64,000 nucleotides of DNA from Limnohabitans lacus (GCF_030053395.1 NZ_JASGBH010000010.1:82867-146866); one strand, 5' to 3'; positions 25,720 through 36,597 are shown, numbered from the stretch's first letter. Numbers and translations are program-made. Notes: a model not told the origin generated them from the letters alone.

Positions 25720-27699
25720 ATGCAGACACATTTCAAATTTTCGGCACTGGCTGGCGCTTGCGCCCTGTGCTCGGCCATGGCGCAAACCGCGCCTGGCGAA
25801 GTCATCATCACCGGCAACCCTTTGGGCAGCGCGCAAACCGCCGTTCCTGCCAGCGCCATGGGCCGCAGCGATCTGCTCGAACGCGGGCAAAGCACGCTGG
25901 GCGAAACCCTGAACGGCTTGCCGGGCGTCGCCAGCACCTACTTCGGCCCCAACGCCAGCCGCCCCATCATCCGCGGCTTGGACGGCGACCGCATCCGCGT
26001 GCTGAACAACAATGCTTCGAGCCTGGATGTGTCGGCCCTGAGTTATGACCATGCGGTGCCGCTCGATGTGTTGTCCACAGAGCGCATCGAGGTTTTGCGC
26101 GGCGCGGCGGCCTTGCAATACGGCGGCAGCGCGGTGGGCGGGGTGGTCAATGTGATCGACAACCGAATCCCGCGTGAGGGCTTGTCTGGCGTGTCGGGCA
26201 AGGCGCAGTTGCAAGCGGCCACAGGCAATGCAGAGCGAAGCGCCGCAGCCCTTTTGGAATCGGGCAATGAACGCTGGGCTGTGCATGCTGACGGCTTCGA
26301 TCGCCGTACCGGCGATGTGCGGGTGCCCGTGTCCTTGGCCTGCGACAAGCCGGGCTCACCCGCCCAAGCCCGTCGCATTTGCAATTCGGCCAGCGAATCC
26401 CGTGGCGGCGCCATCGGGGCCAGCACCTTCTGGGACCATGGCTACCTGGGCGCCTCGGTCAACACTTACCAAAGCGATTACGGCACAGTGGCCGAAGACC
26501 AGGTGACGATCGGCATGAAGACCACCCGTTATGCGCTTGAAGGGCAAGTGCGCCAACTGCCGGGCTGGTTTGACCGTGTCAAAGCCCGCCTGAGCCACAC
26601 CGATTACCAACACACCGAGTTTGACAACGGTGCGGCGGGCACCTTGTTTGCCAACAAGGGGCAAGACCTGCGTGTGGAGGCGCGGCATCGCCCGGTGGCC
26701 GGCTGGCAGGGTGTCTTGGGCTTTCAGGTGGAATCGGGCCGTTTTTCAGCCGTGGGCGAGGAAGCCTTTGCACCCTTTAGCCGCACGCGCAGTCAGGCCG
26801 TGTTTGTGCACGAGGAGTTGCCCACCACTTGGGGGCAATTCAATGCCGGCGCGCGTTGGGAATCGGTGCGGGTGCAGTCTTTGGGCAACCCCGCGCTGGA
26901 CCGCTTCGAGGTCGGCACCCGCGATTTCTCGCCTTTCAGCCTTGCAGCGGGTGCGGTGCTCAAGTTGTCGCCCACTTGGAGCCTGAGCGGCAACGCCGCC
27001 ATGACACAGCGTGCCCCCAAGGATTACGAACTTTTTGCGAACGGCCCCCACTTGGCGACCCATGCTTGGGAAGTGGGCAGCAGCAGCTTGGGCGTTGAAA
27101 AATCCAACAGCATGGATTGGGGTCTGCAGTGGAAGTCGGGTCCGAACCGCATGGCGGTGACGGCATTTGCCAGCCAGTTTGCCAACTACATTGGCTTGAT
27201 GAACACCAGCGCGATCGAGGAAGACTTGCCTGTTCAACATTACCAAGGCGTGAAGGCCCAGTTCAGGGGTATCGAAGCCAACGGTCGTCAGCGCTTGTGG
27301 CAAAACGCGTCCACGCTGGACCTCGACTGGCGTGCCGACACCGTGCGGGCGACCAACATCCGCACGGGGGAACCTTTGCCACGCATCGCACCCATGCGCT
27401 TGGGGGCCACGCTGGTTTATGGTCAAGGTCCTTGGAGCGCCAAAGTGGGTGCCGACTGGCATGCCGCGCAACAGCGCGTGCCCGATGGCAGTGTGGCCAC
27501 CGGGGCCTACACCTTGGTCAACGCCAGTGTGTCCTATCGTCAAAAGCTCGACACCACGGTGCTGCAGTGGTTTGCCCGTTTGGACAACCTGACCCACCAG
27601 CTGGCCTACAGCGCCAGCTCGATCTTGACCACCACCGCATTTGGCAAATCGCCATTGCCGGGCCGCAGCCTCAAGCTGGGCGTGCAGGCCAGCTTCTGA
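25720..27699 (+). CDS. TonB-dependent outer-membrane receptor
   Basis: This 659-residue TonB-dependent receptor has a signal peptide (ends near SAMAQ). The plug domain includes ASRPIIRGLDGDRIRVLNNN and ERIEVLRGAAALQYGGSAVG, and a 22-strand barrel ends in the C-terminal Phe (LKLGVQASF). The plug resembles the zinc receptor ZnuD and related metal receptors, but I see no His-rich surface loop, so the ligand is open. The ATG at 25720 is chosen because the signal peptide begins there; a GTG at 25681 is possible. No tonB or exbBD genes are nearby. Confidence 0.92.
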   Translation: MQTHFKFSALAGACALCSAMAQTAPGEVIITGNPLGSAQTAVPASAMGRSDLLERGQSTLGETLNGLPGVASTYFGPNASRPIIRGLDGDRIRVLNNNASSLDVSALSYDHAVPLDVLSTERIEVLRGAAALQYGGSAVGGVVNVIDNRIPREGLSGVSGKAQLQAATGNAERSAAALLESGNERWAVHADGFDRRTGDVRVPVSLACDKPGSPAQARRICNSASESRGGAIGASTFWDHGYLGASVNTYQSDYGTVAEDQVTIGMKTTRYALEGQVRQLPGWFDRVKARLSHTDYQHTEFDNGAAGTLFANKGQDLRVEARHRPVAGWQGVLGFQVESGRFSAVGEEAFAPFSRTRSQAVFVHEELPTTWGQFNAGARWESVRVQSLGNPALDRFEVGTRDFSPFSLAAGAVLKLSPTWSLSGNAAMTQRAPKDYELFANGPHLATHAWEVGSSSLGVEKSNSMDWGLQWKSGPNRMAVTAFASQFANYIGLMNTSAIEEDLPVQHYQGVKAQFRGIEANGRQRLWQNASTLDLDWRADTVRATNIRTGEPLPRIAPMRLGATLVYGQGPWSAKVGADWHAAQQRVPDGSVATGAYTLVNASVSYRQKLDTTVLQWFARLDNLTHQLAYSASSILTTTAFGKSPLPGRSLKLGVQASF

Positions 27700-27767
27700 G
27701 GGCTGGGCGGCAGCTCTACGTGGTACCCGATGGGTTACCGCCATGAGGGGCCTCGATAATCAGCAGC

Positions 27768-28727
27768 ATGAACCTTGACCACCCCGTCCTGTCGTCGCTG
27801 CTGCCCGTGGTCTTGCTGATCTTCATCGGTTTCATTTCCGGGCGCGCCAAGCTGGTGCGCCCGGAAGCCGTGCGGGACCTGTCCAACTTGGTGTTTCTGG
27901 TGCTGACCCAAGCCATGCTGTTTCGCACCATGAGCTCGGTGCATTTGGAGCTGCTGGAGCTGCGGCCTGTATTTCAGTATTTCGCGGTGGCAGCGGCTTT
28001 GTTTTTCGCCATGCTGATGGTCTACGGCCGAGACTCGCGGGCCTCGGTGCTGGCCTTGGCGGGCATCTTCAGCAACACCTTGATGATCGGCGTGCCGCTG
28101 ATCGGCCTGGCCTATGGGCAAGAGGGCCTGGTCTTGCTGTTCACCTTGATCTCCTTGCACGCTTTGGTCTTGTTGACCATGGCCACCTTGGTGCTGGAGT
28201 TGCAAATGGCGCACGAACAAGCGGCCCAAAGTGGCGAGCAACGCCACATGCTGGCCACCGTGCTGCAGGCCATGCGCAGCGCGATTTTTCACCCGGTGCC
28301 CTTGCCCATCTTGGCAGGCCTGCTCTATGCCCAAACCGGCTGGGGCTTGCATCCGGTGGTCGACAAGCCCTTGCAGTTGCTGGGCAGCGCTTTCGGCCCG
28401 GTGGCCCTGGTCTTGGTGGGCATCACCTTGTCGCAAACGGCGATCGGGGTGCGGCTGAAAGAGGCGCTGCGTTTGTCTCTGGTCAAGACCGTGGTCCACC
28501 CCTTGCTCATGGCCGGTGTCGGATGGGCGCTGGGCATGCGCGGCCTGCACCTGTCGGTGATGGTGGTGGTGGCCGCTTTGCCCATCGGGGCCAATGTGTT
28601 TTTGTTCTCGCAGCGTTACCGCAAAGAGGAAGACACCGTCACCGCCGGCGTGGCCGTCTCCACCGCCATGGCCTTGGTCAGTGTGTCGTTGGTGATGGCG
28701 GTGTTGCCTTTGCTGCCCACAGTCTGA
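27768..28727 (+). CDS. AEC-family transporter (auxin efflux carrier type)
   Basis: This is an inner-membrane carrier of 319 residues with ten predicted membrane segments in the two-repeat AEC arrangement. The first repeat opens LLPVVLLIFIGFISGRAKLV and the second begins after a cytoplasmic loop rich in Gln and His (AHEQAAQSGEQRH). Bacterial family members such as MdcF and MleP move malonate, malate or similar acids. The substrate cannot be set here. It is convergent with pdxH. Confidence 0.9.
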   Translation: MNLDHPVLSSLLPVVLLIFIGFISGRAKLVRPEAVRDLSNLVFLVLTQAMLFRTMSSVHLELLELRPVFQYFAVAAALFFAMLMVYGRDSRASVLALAGIFSNTLMIGVPLIGLAYGQEGLVLLFTLISLHALVLLTMATLVLELQMAHEQAAQSGEQRHMLATVLQAMRSAIFHPVPLPILAGLLYAQTGWGLHPVVDKPLQLLGSAFGPVALVLVGITLSQTAIGVRLKEALRLSLVKTVVHPLLMAGVGWALGMRGLHLSVMVVVAALPIGANVFLFSQRYRKEEDTVTAGVAVSTAMALVSVSLVMAVLPLLPTV

Positions 28728-28750
28728 ACGGGTTCAGGCGGCAGTCACGC

Positions 28751-29383
28751 TCAAGGCGCCAGCCGCTCGCGAAGCCACTGATCGTCGCGCAAGGTGTAGC
28801 GCAAGCGATCGTGCAGGCGGCTTTTGCGGCCTTGCCAAAACTGCCAGCTGTCGGGCACTAGGCGGTAGCCGCCCCAGTGGGGTGGGCGAGGGGGTTTGAG
28901 CATGAATTGCGCCGCGTATTTCGCGGCGTTGGTCACCAACACCGTGCGGCTGTCAATCACCTGGCTTTGTGGTGAGGCCCAGGCCCCGATGCGCGAATCC
29001 AGAGGCCGGCTGTGGAAGTAGGTGTCGCTTTCTTCGTCAGAGACTTTTTCCACGCGGCCTTCGATGCGCACCACGCGTTCGAGTTCGACCCAATGAAACT
29101 GCAGCGCGGCAAAAGGGTTGCCCGCCAGCTCACGGCCTTTTTGGCTGTCGTAATTGGTGTACCAGACGATGCCGCGCGCGTCGCAGCCTTTGATCAGCAC
29201 CACCCGGGTGCTGGGCCGCAAGTCGCTGCCCACGGTCGCCAGTGTCATGGCATTGGGCTCGGGTACTTCGGCGGCGATGGCCTCTTGCAACCACTGTTCG
29301 AATTGCTTCAAGGGGTCGGCATGCGAGGCGTTCTCGTTGAGTTCGGCTTTTTCGTAGCTTTTGCGAAGGTCGGCGATGTTCAT
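28751..29383 (-). CDS. pdxH: Pyridoxamine/pyridoxine 5'-phosphate oxidase
   Basis: This FMN enzyme makes pyridoxal 5'-phosphate, the last step of vitamin B6 synthesis and salvage. The 210 residues start [17 protein letters not shown], typical of PdxH. They include the FMN/PLP contacts [35 protein letters not shown] and [18 protein letters not shown], and end RLAP. The ATG at 29383 is preceded by GGAAGG; the frame extends upstream only by antisense overlap with the ChaC-like gene. Confidence 0.96.
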   Translation of the reverse strand: MNIADLRKSYEKAELNENASHADPLKQFEQWLQEAIAAEVPEPNAMTLATVGSDLRPSTRVVLIKGCDARGIVWYTNYDSQKGRELAGNPFAALQFHWVELERVVRIEGRVEKVSDEESDTYFHSRPLDSRIGAWASPQSQVIDSRTVLVTNAAKYAAQFMLKPPRPPHWGGYRLVPDSWQFWQGRKSRLHDRLRYTLRDDQWLRERLAP

Positions 29384-29418
29384 GCCTTCCAGTATAGGCA
29401 GGTCCTGCAGGATGCCCG

Positions 29419-30045
29419 TCAATCCGCATGCCTGAGCAAGGCCGCCAAAGCCCGGTCGTGGATGCCGTGGGCCTTTAGGCTTTCGTAGGTTTGCCGCGCG
29501 TAATCGATCGTAGAGCCAAAGCGTCCGCTGGCTTGTTGAAAAATTTGCCGGTAGGTTTCGGCGGGCAAATGACCCGTGAAACTGGGGCTGCTGCGCGGCA
29601 AGGTGAAGGCCAGCGCTTTGACCGGGCCTTGGGCGGTTTGACAGGTCAGCCAGCTCGGGGTGTAAACGTCCATGGGCATCTCGCGTGCCCAAAGCCGCCG
29701 CAGCACTTCGTCGGTTTCGTTGGGCGCGACCCGGTACACCACGCCTTGACAGCTGCCGCCGGGCAGCAGCGCAAACACCAGACCCGGGCATTCGGGGCTG
29801 CCTCGGTTCAGGCGGCTCCACATTTTGAGGGCGCGGTGCCAGCCCCAGACGCGACTGGCGTGTTGCTCTTGCGCATCGAATTCAGGGCGCCAAAGCAAGG
29901 ACGCATAGCCAAACACCCACAAATCTTGGTCTGCCGCCTCCGCCCGAAAGCGCTCCAGCAAATCGCTTCGATAGGGCGTCAACGGGCTTGTGCTCGGCTC
30001 GCCTGCCTTGTCGATGGTTTTTCCGGTGTGGGTGGTGTCAGTCAT
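29419..30045 (-). CDS. ChaC-like gamma-glutamylcyclotransferase
   Basis: This 208-residue protein has the ChaC-type GGCT fold, whose members cleave glutathione to 5-oxoproline and Cys-Gly. The hallmark substrate loop is present as [11 protein letters not shown] (usually FGYGSLxW, so one Gly is Ala). [13 protein letters not shown] and [16 protein letters not shown] also match. The start MTDTTHTGK at 30045 is chosen because the upstream extension overlaps the opposite promoter. pdxH follows 35 bases downstream. Confidence 0.87.
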   Translation of the reverse strand: MTDTTHTGKTIDKAGEPSTSPLTPYRSDLLERFRAEAADQDLWVFGYASLLWRPEFDAQEQHASRVWGWHRALKMWSRLNRGSPECPGLVFALLPGGSCQGVVYRVAPNETDEVLRRLWAREMPMDVYTPSWLTCQTAQGPVKALAFTLPRSSPSFTGHLPAETYRQIFQQASGRFGSTIDYARQTYESLKAHGIHDRALAALLRHAD

Positions 30046-30096
30046 GTGCCATGAGGCCCCATTACAATCTGCCCACCATTTTCGGAGAAAAGAAAC

Positions 30097-30318
30097 ATGT
30101 CGAATCCTCAAGATGACAACCAAGCTGTCGTGTGGGCCGTTTTGGTGGCCGTGATCGTGCTGGCCATTGGCCTGGCCGTTGGTTTTGGCGTTGCCAAAAG
30201 CAAAAAAGCCGCGCCTGCTGCGGCCGTGACGGCACCAGCCGCTGAAGCTTCTGCCCCAGCTGCGGACGCATCGGCTCCCGCTGTGGCCCCTGCAGCGGAA
30301 GCCTCGGCCGCCAAGTGA
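30097..30318 (+). CDS. Small single-pass membrane protein with Ala/Pro tail
   Basis: This 73-residue protein has one strong transmembrane helix (about residues 12-33, AVVWAVLVAVIVLAIGLAVG). It is followed by KSKKAAP and a low-complexity tail of Ala, Pro, Glu and Ser made of repeats such as APAAEASAPAADAS. A clear GGAGA site precedes the ATG and a terminator follows, so it is a genuine monocistronic gene. The function is unknown; the tail may span part of the periplasm. Confidence 0.75.
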   Translation: MSNPQDDNQAVVWAVLVAVIVLAIGLAVGFGVAKSKKAAPAAAVTAPAAEASAPAADASAPAVAPAAEASAAK

Positions 30319-30336
30319 TTGGCCCTAGGCCCATTG

Positions 30337-30362
30337 AAAACCCGCTTCGGCGGGTTTTTTTA
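30337..30362 (+). terminator. Terminator after small membrane protein
   Basis: AAACCCGC-TTCG-GCGGGTTT followed by T residues, 20 bases past the stop codon. The UUCG tetraloop makes it very stable. Confidence 0.92.
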
Positions 30363-30420
30363 CGCCTCAAACCATCCGAAAGCCGTCCAAAAACCGCCTC
30401 CTGTCGAGTTGTACCCCATC

Positions 30421-30486
30421 TGTAACCGCCTGAACGGTCCAAAGCGGCCGAAGGCGGTTACCATCGGTGATGTAATTTTGTTACCA
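30421..30486. promoter_or_regulatory. Palindromic control region upstream of edd
   Basis: Two signals lie together. GTAACCGCC (30422-30430) and GGCGGTTAC (30453-30461) form a perfect 9-bp inverted repeat. Then TGTAATTTTGTTACC (30471-30485) resembles the HexR-type palindrome TGTAATTwnATTACA, with mismatches at two positions. The latter ends 22 bases before the edd ATG, where a repressor would block transcription or initiation. Confidence 0.5.
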
Positions 30487-30507
30487 AGCCTTTCAAGGCC
30501 CAAGTTC

Positions 30508-32339
<1,832 letters not shown>

Positions 32340-32349
<10 letters not shown>

Positions 32350-32975
32350 ATTTGACCTCCCTGCAAGTGATGCAGGACGCCCCCGTGATCCCCGTGATCG
32401 TGTTGAACGACGTGGCCCACGCCGTGCCCATGGCCCGCGCCTTGCTGGCCGGTGGCATCCGCATGCTCGAAATCACGCTGCGCACGCCGCAGGCCCTGGC
32501 TTGCATGGAAGCGATTGCCAACGAAGTCGAAGGCGCCGTGGTGGGTGCAGGCACGGTGCGCAGCCCGCAAGACGCCGCCGCTGCCGTCAAAGCCGGTGCC
32601 CGTTTTGCAGTCAGCCCCGGCTACACCCCGGCAGTGGGCCAAGCTTGCAAAGACTTAGGTCTGCCTTTGTTGCCGGGTGTGTCCACCGGCAGCGAAATCA
32701 TGATGGCCCAAGAGGGTGGCTACACCGAACTCAAATTCTTCCCGGCCATGCAAGCGGGCGGCCCCGCCATGCTCAAGGCCTGGAGTGGCCCGTTCTTTGA
32801 TGTGAAGTTTTGCCCCACAGGCGGCGTGACCCCACAAAACGCCCACGAGCTGCTGAGCTTGCCCAATGTGGCTTGTGTGGGGGGATCGTGGTTGGTGCCT
32901 GCTGACGCCATGGCCCAAGGCGACTGGGCGCGTATCGAAAAATTGGCGCGTGAGGCGACTCAGCTGGCACGTTGA
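32340..32975 (+). CDS. eda: KDPG aldolase (2-dehydro-3-deoxyphosphogluconate aldolase)
   Basis: This class I aldolase splits KDPG into pyruvate and glyceraldehyde 3-phosphate. The Schiff-base Lys lies in TELKFFPAM. The catalytic Glu region is [13 protein letters not shown], and the phosphate-binding region is [14 protein letters not shown]. It has 211 residues, the normal trimer-forming size. The start overlaps the end of edd. It also serves the KDG kinase of the sugar-acid island, since KDG phosphorylation gives KDPG. Confidence 0.97.
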
Positions 32976-32979
32976 TGGG

Positions 32980-33006
32980 CAGGTCGGTACCTTCTGGTCC
33001 GACATT
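32980..33006. repeat. REP-like short palindrome, type B copy 2
   Basis: The core (32983-33003) has the same GTCGG(T)ACCT and GGTCCGAC arms as the copy at 9359-9379, with one base changed in the loop. Like that copy it sits exactly between two convergent stops, here eda and the SDR/dehalogenase gene. Confidence 0.7.
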
Positions 33007-33009
33007 TGA

Positions 33010-33687
33010 TCAGCGCACCGCCCAGCCGCCCGACATGGGAAAGGCTTGGCCGACAAAGCAGCTGGCAGCGTCGCTGCACAGGTAGGCCACAAAGCTCGCG
33101 TCTTCTTCGGCTTTGACCAAGCGGCCCAGCGGCACTTCGCGCTTGAGGCGCTCTTGAAACCTCGGATTCGCCTGCACTTCGGCTGGGAAGTAGGTGGGGT
33201 TGTCGACAAAGTTTTGCGCCACGGCATTGAGCTGGATGTTGTCGGGCGCCAGTTCCACGCCTGCAGCCTGCACATAGGCCAGTTGCGCACCGCGTGCGGC
33301 GCTGTAGGTGGCGGCCCGCTTCATGCCGCGCAGGGCCGAGGCACTGCCCATCACAATGATTTTGCCGCCGCCACGGGCCTTCATGCCGGGCACGACCGCC
33401 CGCACCAAGCGGGGCAGTGGGTCGACCATCACCTCAAACACCTGGCGCCATTCGTCTTCGTCGATTTGCGTCACGGGGGTGGATGGCGCAGGCAGCGCCA
33501 GGTTGATCACCAGCGCATCGAGTGGGCCAGCCGTGTCGATCAGGGCCTGGGCATCGTGCGGTGCGGTGAGCAAGCGTTCGTCGGCGATCACCTCCGCGCC
33601 ACATTGCGCCAAGGCCTGACACAAGGCCGGGCCCATGAAGTCTTTGGCCTGGGTCACCAGGATGCGTTTGCCAGACAAGTTGACCAT
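33010..33687 (-). CDS. Probable halohydrin dehalogenase (SDR-related)
   Basis: This 225-residue Rossmann-fold protein lacks the two defining SDR features. The Gly-rich NAD(P) motif is replaced by T12-QAKD-F17-M-G19, and the catalytic YxxxK is Y128-SAA-R132. Both match the halohydrin dehalogenase signatures T-x4-F-x-G and S-x12-Y-x3-R, with Ser115 exactly 13 residues before Tyr128. The segment NFVDNPTYFP also matches the halide-pocket region of that family. Such enzymes convert vicinal halohydrins to epoxides without cofactor. ATG 33687 follows AGGAG. It lies 45 bases downstream of gloA. Halide substrates and activity are inferred. Confidence 0.75.
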   Translation of the reverse strand: MVNLSGKRILVTQAKDFMGPALCQALAQCGAEVIADERLLTAPHDAQALIDTAGPLDALVINLALPAPSTPVTQIDEDEWRQVFEVMVDPLPRLVRAVVPGMKARGGGKIIVMGSASALRGMKRAATYSAARGAQLAYVQAAGVELAPDNIQLNAVAQNFVDNPTYFPAEVQANPRFQERLKREVPLGRLVKAEEDASFVAYLCSDAASCFVGQAFPMSGGWAVR

Positions 33688-33732
33688 GTGAGGACTCCTG
33701 AAAATGATCGCCTTTGGCGCTGATGCCAAGGC

Positions 33733-34131
33733 TCAGAGGTTCGCGTATTGCGGCCGCTGAATCAACTCGATCTTGTAGCCATCGGGATCGGTGACAAAGG
33801 CAATGACGGTACTGCCGCCTTTGACCGGGCCAGGCTCGCGCGTCACGTTGCCGCCAGCGGCTTTGATCTTGTCACAGGCGGCGTAAACGTCCGGCACACC
33901 CAGAGCGATGTGGCCATAGGCGCTGCCCATGTCATAGCTGTCCACGCCCCAGTTGTACGTCAGCTCAATTTCGGCATGGTCTGGGTTGGTGCCGTAGCCG
34001 ACAAATGCCAGCGAGTATTTGTACTCGGGGTTTTCCGAGGTGCGTTGCAGCGTCATGCCCAGCACTTGGGTGTAAAAGTCGATCGAGCGTTGCAGGTTGC
34101 CCACGCGCAGCATGGTGTGAAGAAGTCTCAT
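33733..34131 (-). CDS. gloA: Lactoylglutathione lyase (glyoxalase I)
   Basis: It isomerises the hemithioacetal of methylglyoxal and glutathione to S-lactoylglutathione. The 132 residues show the two-module VOC fold with the glyoxalase I signatures [32 protein letters not shown] and the metal ligands His5, Glu55 region ([10 protein letters not shown]), His74 (YGHIALGV) and Glu122 (GYKIELIQ). It precedes the probable halohydrin dehalogenase on the same strand, so both could belong to a reactive-carbonyl or epoxide detoxification unit. Confidence 0.95.
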   Translation of the reverse strand: MRLLHTMLRVGNLQRSIDFYTQVLGMTLQRTSENPEYKYSLAFVGYGTNPDHAEIELTYNWGVDSYDMGSAYGHIALGVPDVYAACDKIKAAGGNVTREPGPVKGGSTVIAFVTDPDGYKIELIQRPQYANL

Positions 34132-34336
34132 GGTCGGGTTCCAGGGGTCAAAGTCGGCATTTCAAAAACAGGGCAGGCCTGTCGGGCATGAGGCTAAAGG
34201 GTACCATCCAGCCCGACCGGCGGGGCATCGGCCGTGGTGCGTCCGCGACTCGGCTTCACCATGCTGTGCACCCCTTGCGCCTGCGCCAAGCCGCAGCCGA
34301 TGTGGGGTAGGGATGTGTTCACACCCAGGGGTTTTT

Positions 34337-35131
34337 TCAAACAGGCACGGTGTAGTTGAGCGCCATGCGACCGCCATCCACGGTGACGATTTCCCCCGTG
34401 ATGTAGCTGGCCGCGTCGCTGGCCAAAAAGGCCACCACCTTGGCCACTTCATCGGGCTCTCCGAGGCGCTTCATCGGGGTGCGCATCATGATTTTCTTTT
34501 CGGCCGCTTCGCTCGTCAGCACCGCTTGGCGGGCCAGTTCGGTGGCGATCGTGCCGGGGGCTACCGCATTCACGCGGATGCCAAAGTCAGCCAGTGCCAA
34601 AGACATGGCCCGCGTCAACTGGTTGATGCCGCCTTTGCTCACGTTGTAGCTGGCGATGTTGGGGATGGCCAGCACCGCATTGACCGAGCTCATGTTGACG
34701 ATGGCACCGCCCCCGGTGCCCTTCATGGCACGGGCTGCGGCCTGGCCCATCAGGAACGAGCCTTTGATGTTCACCTTGATCACCGCATCGAAGTCTTCCT
34801 CGGTCACGTCCAGAAAGTCGGCTGCCTTGAAGATGCCCGCGTTGTTGACCAGCACGTCGATGCGGCCAAAGGCCTCCAGCACGTGGTCCACCAGGGCGTC
34901 GACATCGGCCTTGCGCGAAACGTCACAGGCCATGAAGCGGGCACTGTGGCCTTGTTCGCGCAGTTGCGCTGCAACGGCGTTGCCCCTCTCGCTGTTCACA
35001 TCGGCCAGCACCACATGGGCTTGCTCGTGGGCAAAGCGGCGAGCACAGGCTTCGCCAATGCCATTGGCCGCGCCGGTGACGATGACCACGCGGCCTTGCA
35101 GACCGAAACTCAAATTGATCAAAGGGAACAT
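34337..35131 (-). CDS. SDR-family NAD(P)-dependent oxidoreductase
   Basis: This classical short-chain dehydrogenase has 264 residues. The cofactor motif TGAANGIG, the NNAG motif (VNNAGIF), the catalytic Ser in NMSSVNAV and YNVSK are all intact. An Asp at the end of beta-strand 2 (VLADVN) points to NAD rather than NADP. The substrate is unknown; the family includes 3-oxoacyl-ACP reductase-like and sugar alcohol dehydrogenases. It is divergent from the VOC gene at 35328, and 205 gene-free bases separate it from gloA. Confidence 0.9.
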   Translation of the reverse strand: MFPLINLSFGLQGRVVIVTGAANGIGEACARRFAHEQAHVVLADVNSERGNAVAAQLREQGHSARFMACDVSRKADVDALVDHVLEAFGRIDVLVNNAGIFKAADFLDVTEEDFDAVIKVNIKGSFLMGQAAARAMKGTGGGAIVNMSSVNAVLAIPNIASYNVSKGGINQLTRAMSLALADFGIRVNAVAPGTIATELARQAVLTSEAAEKKIMMRTPMKRLGEPDEVAKVVAFLASDAASYITGEIVTVDGGRMALNYTVPV

Positions 35132-35327
35132 GGGATGGACTCCTCGCTGGGTTGGCGTTCAAGCACGCCATGCTGCCACATTCAGGACAGGCCGATGTCC
35201 TGCACTGAGTTCCATCTCTTTTGGGCGCCTGAGCACAACGCGCCCCAAGGCGCGTGAGCCCTGTGGGCATCAAGTACCATGACAGCTGTTCATCAATGCC
35301 CCATCTCGGGTCTTCAAGGAGATTGCA

Positions 35328-35705
35328 ATGTTCAGCCATGTCATGGTCGGGGTGAAAGACCTCGAAGCTTCTAAAAAGTTTTACGACGCCGTCTTGGGCA
35401 CCTTGGGCCAGGCCCCAGGGATGGCCAACAACAACCGTTATTTTTACCGCAGCCCCGCCGGCTCGTTTGGCATCACCACCCCCATCAACGGCGAAGCCGC
35501 CAGCGTGGGCAATGGCAGCACCTATGGGTTCAAAGCGGCTTCGATCGAGCAAGCCGATGCCTTCCACGCGGCAGGCCTGGCCCACGGTGGCGTGACTTGC
35601 GAAGACCCACCCGGCTGGCGTGAAGGCGCAGCTGGCAAGCTGTACCTGGCTTACCTGCGCGATCCGGACGGCCACAAGATCTGCGTCTTGCATCGTCCTG
35701 GATGA
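35328..35705 (+). CDS. VOC-family protein (glyoxalase/dioxygenase superfamily)
   Basis: This single-domain vicinal-oxygen-chelate protein has 125 residues, starting MFSHVMVGVKDLEASKKFYD and ending GHKICVLHRPG. Metal ligands are plausible at His4 and near the C-terminal Cys/His but are not canonical. A strong AAGGAGA site precedes the ATG. Many Burkholderiales carry it as a stand-alone gene of unknown substrate. It shares a divergent promoter with the SDR gene. Confidence 0.85.
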   Translation: MFSHVMVGVKDLEASKKFYDAVLGTLGQAPGMANNNRYFYRSPAGSFGITTPINGEAASVGNGSTYGFKAASIEQADAFHAAGLAHGGVTCEDPPGWREGAAGKLYLAYLRDPDGHKICVLHRPG

Positions 35706-35754
35706 AAGCACCGACCACGCTGTTGGCGCACATCCTCGGTGAGGGCGCTCGCCG

Positions 35755-36552
35755 ATGGCGCATGGCCCAGTCTGCGGCTTGATGGGACATGTTCGTTTGA
35801 AAACACCCCACGCTGTCGCGCGCCTGCGCACCGAGCGCCTGGCCCGCAGCGCCAAGCCTTTCATGGCCCGTGGCGGCATCAAAGGCGAGCGCTGTCCCGG
35901 CTGTCGCCTGGTGCCCAGCCATTGCATCTGCGCACTGCATCCCGAGTTGCCCACGCAAGCGGGCATGTGTTTGCTGATGGCCGACATCGAGCCCCTCAAG
36001 CCCAGCAACACCGGCTGGCTGATCGCCGATGTGGTGCCAGACACCTTCGCCTTTGGGTGGGCCCGCACCGAGGTCGACCCGTCCTTGCTGGCGCTGCTGG
36101 CCGATCCACAATGGCAAGCGTTTGTCGTGTTCCCGGGTGAATTTGTGACACCCGAGCGGGTGCTGCACGAGCTGCCGGTTTTGCCCGAAGGTCGGCGTCC
36201 TTTGTTCGTCTTGCTCGACGCCACCTGGCCCGAAGCGCGCAAGATGTTCCGCAAAAGCCCGTACCTCAACCATCTGCCTGTGCTCAGTTTGAAGCCCGAA
36301 CAGCTGTCACGCTACCTGCTGAGGCGCTCAAGGCGGGAGGACCATTTGTGCACCAGCGAAGTGGCATCGCTGTGCTTGGAGTTGGCGGGTGAGCCCACGG
36401 CTGCACAGACCTTGCAGGCCTATCTGGACGTGTACACGCACCATTATTTGCAAGCCAAGCACCAGTTGCCGCCGGACCTGAATGGGGCGGCATACGCCCA
36501 GTGGCGTGCGGTCCAAAGCGAGATCTCGCCAGCGTTGGCCCCTGATCTTTGA
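35755..36552 (+). CDS. DTW-domain protein, tRNA-uridine aminocarboxypropyltransferase family
   Basis: The DTW family (TapT/YfiP and relatives) transfers the 3-amino-3-carboxypropyl group of SAM to uridine in tRNA (acp3U). The 265-residue protein carries the family's Cys cluster (CPGCRLVPSHCIC) and the signature LLDATWPEARKM, with Asp-x-Thr-Trp. The later segment is SRREDHLCTSEV. An alternative start is ATG 35782. It is followed convergently by the thioesterase gene. Confidence 0.88.
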   Translation: MAHGPVCGLMGHVRLKTPHAVARLRTERLARSAKPFMARGGIKGERCPGCRLVPSHCICALHPELPTQAGMCLLMADIEPLKPSNTGWLIADVVPDTFAFGWARTEVDPSLLALLADPQWQAFVVFPGEFVTPERVLHELPVLPEGRRPLFVLLDATWPEARKMFRKSPYLNHLPVLSLKPEQLSRYLLRRSRREDHLCTSEVASLCLELAGEPTAAQTLQAYLDVYTHHYLQAKHQLPPDLNGAAYAQWRAVQSEISPALAPDL

Positions 36553-36597
36553 AGTCGCGCAGAGGGCCCTGTGCGGTATGCGACAGGACCAGGAGCT

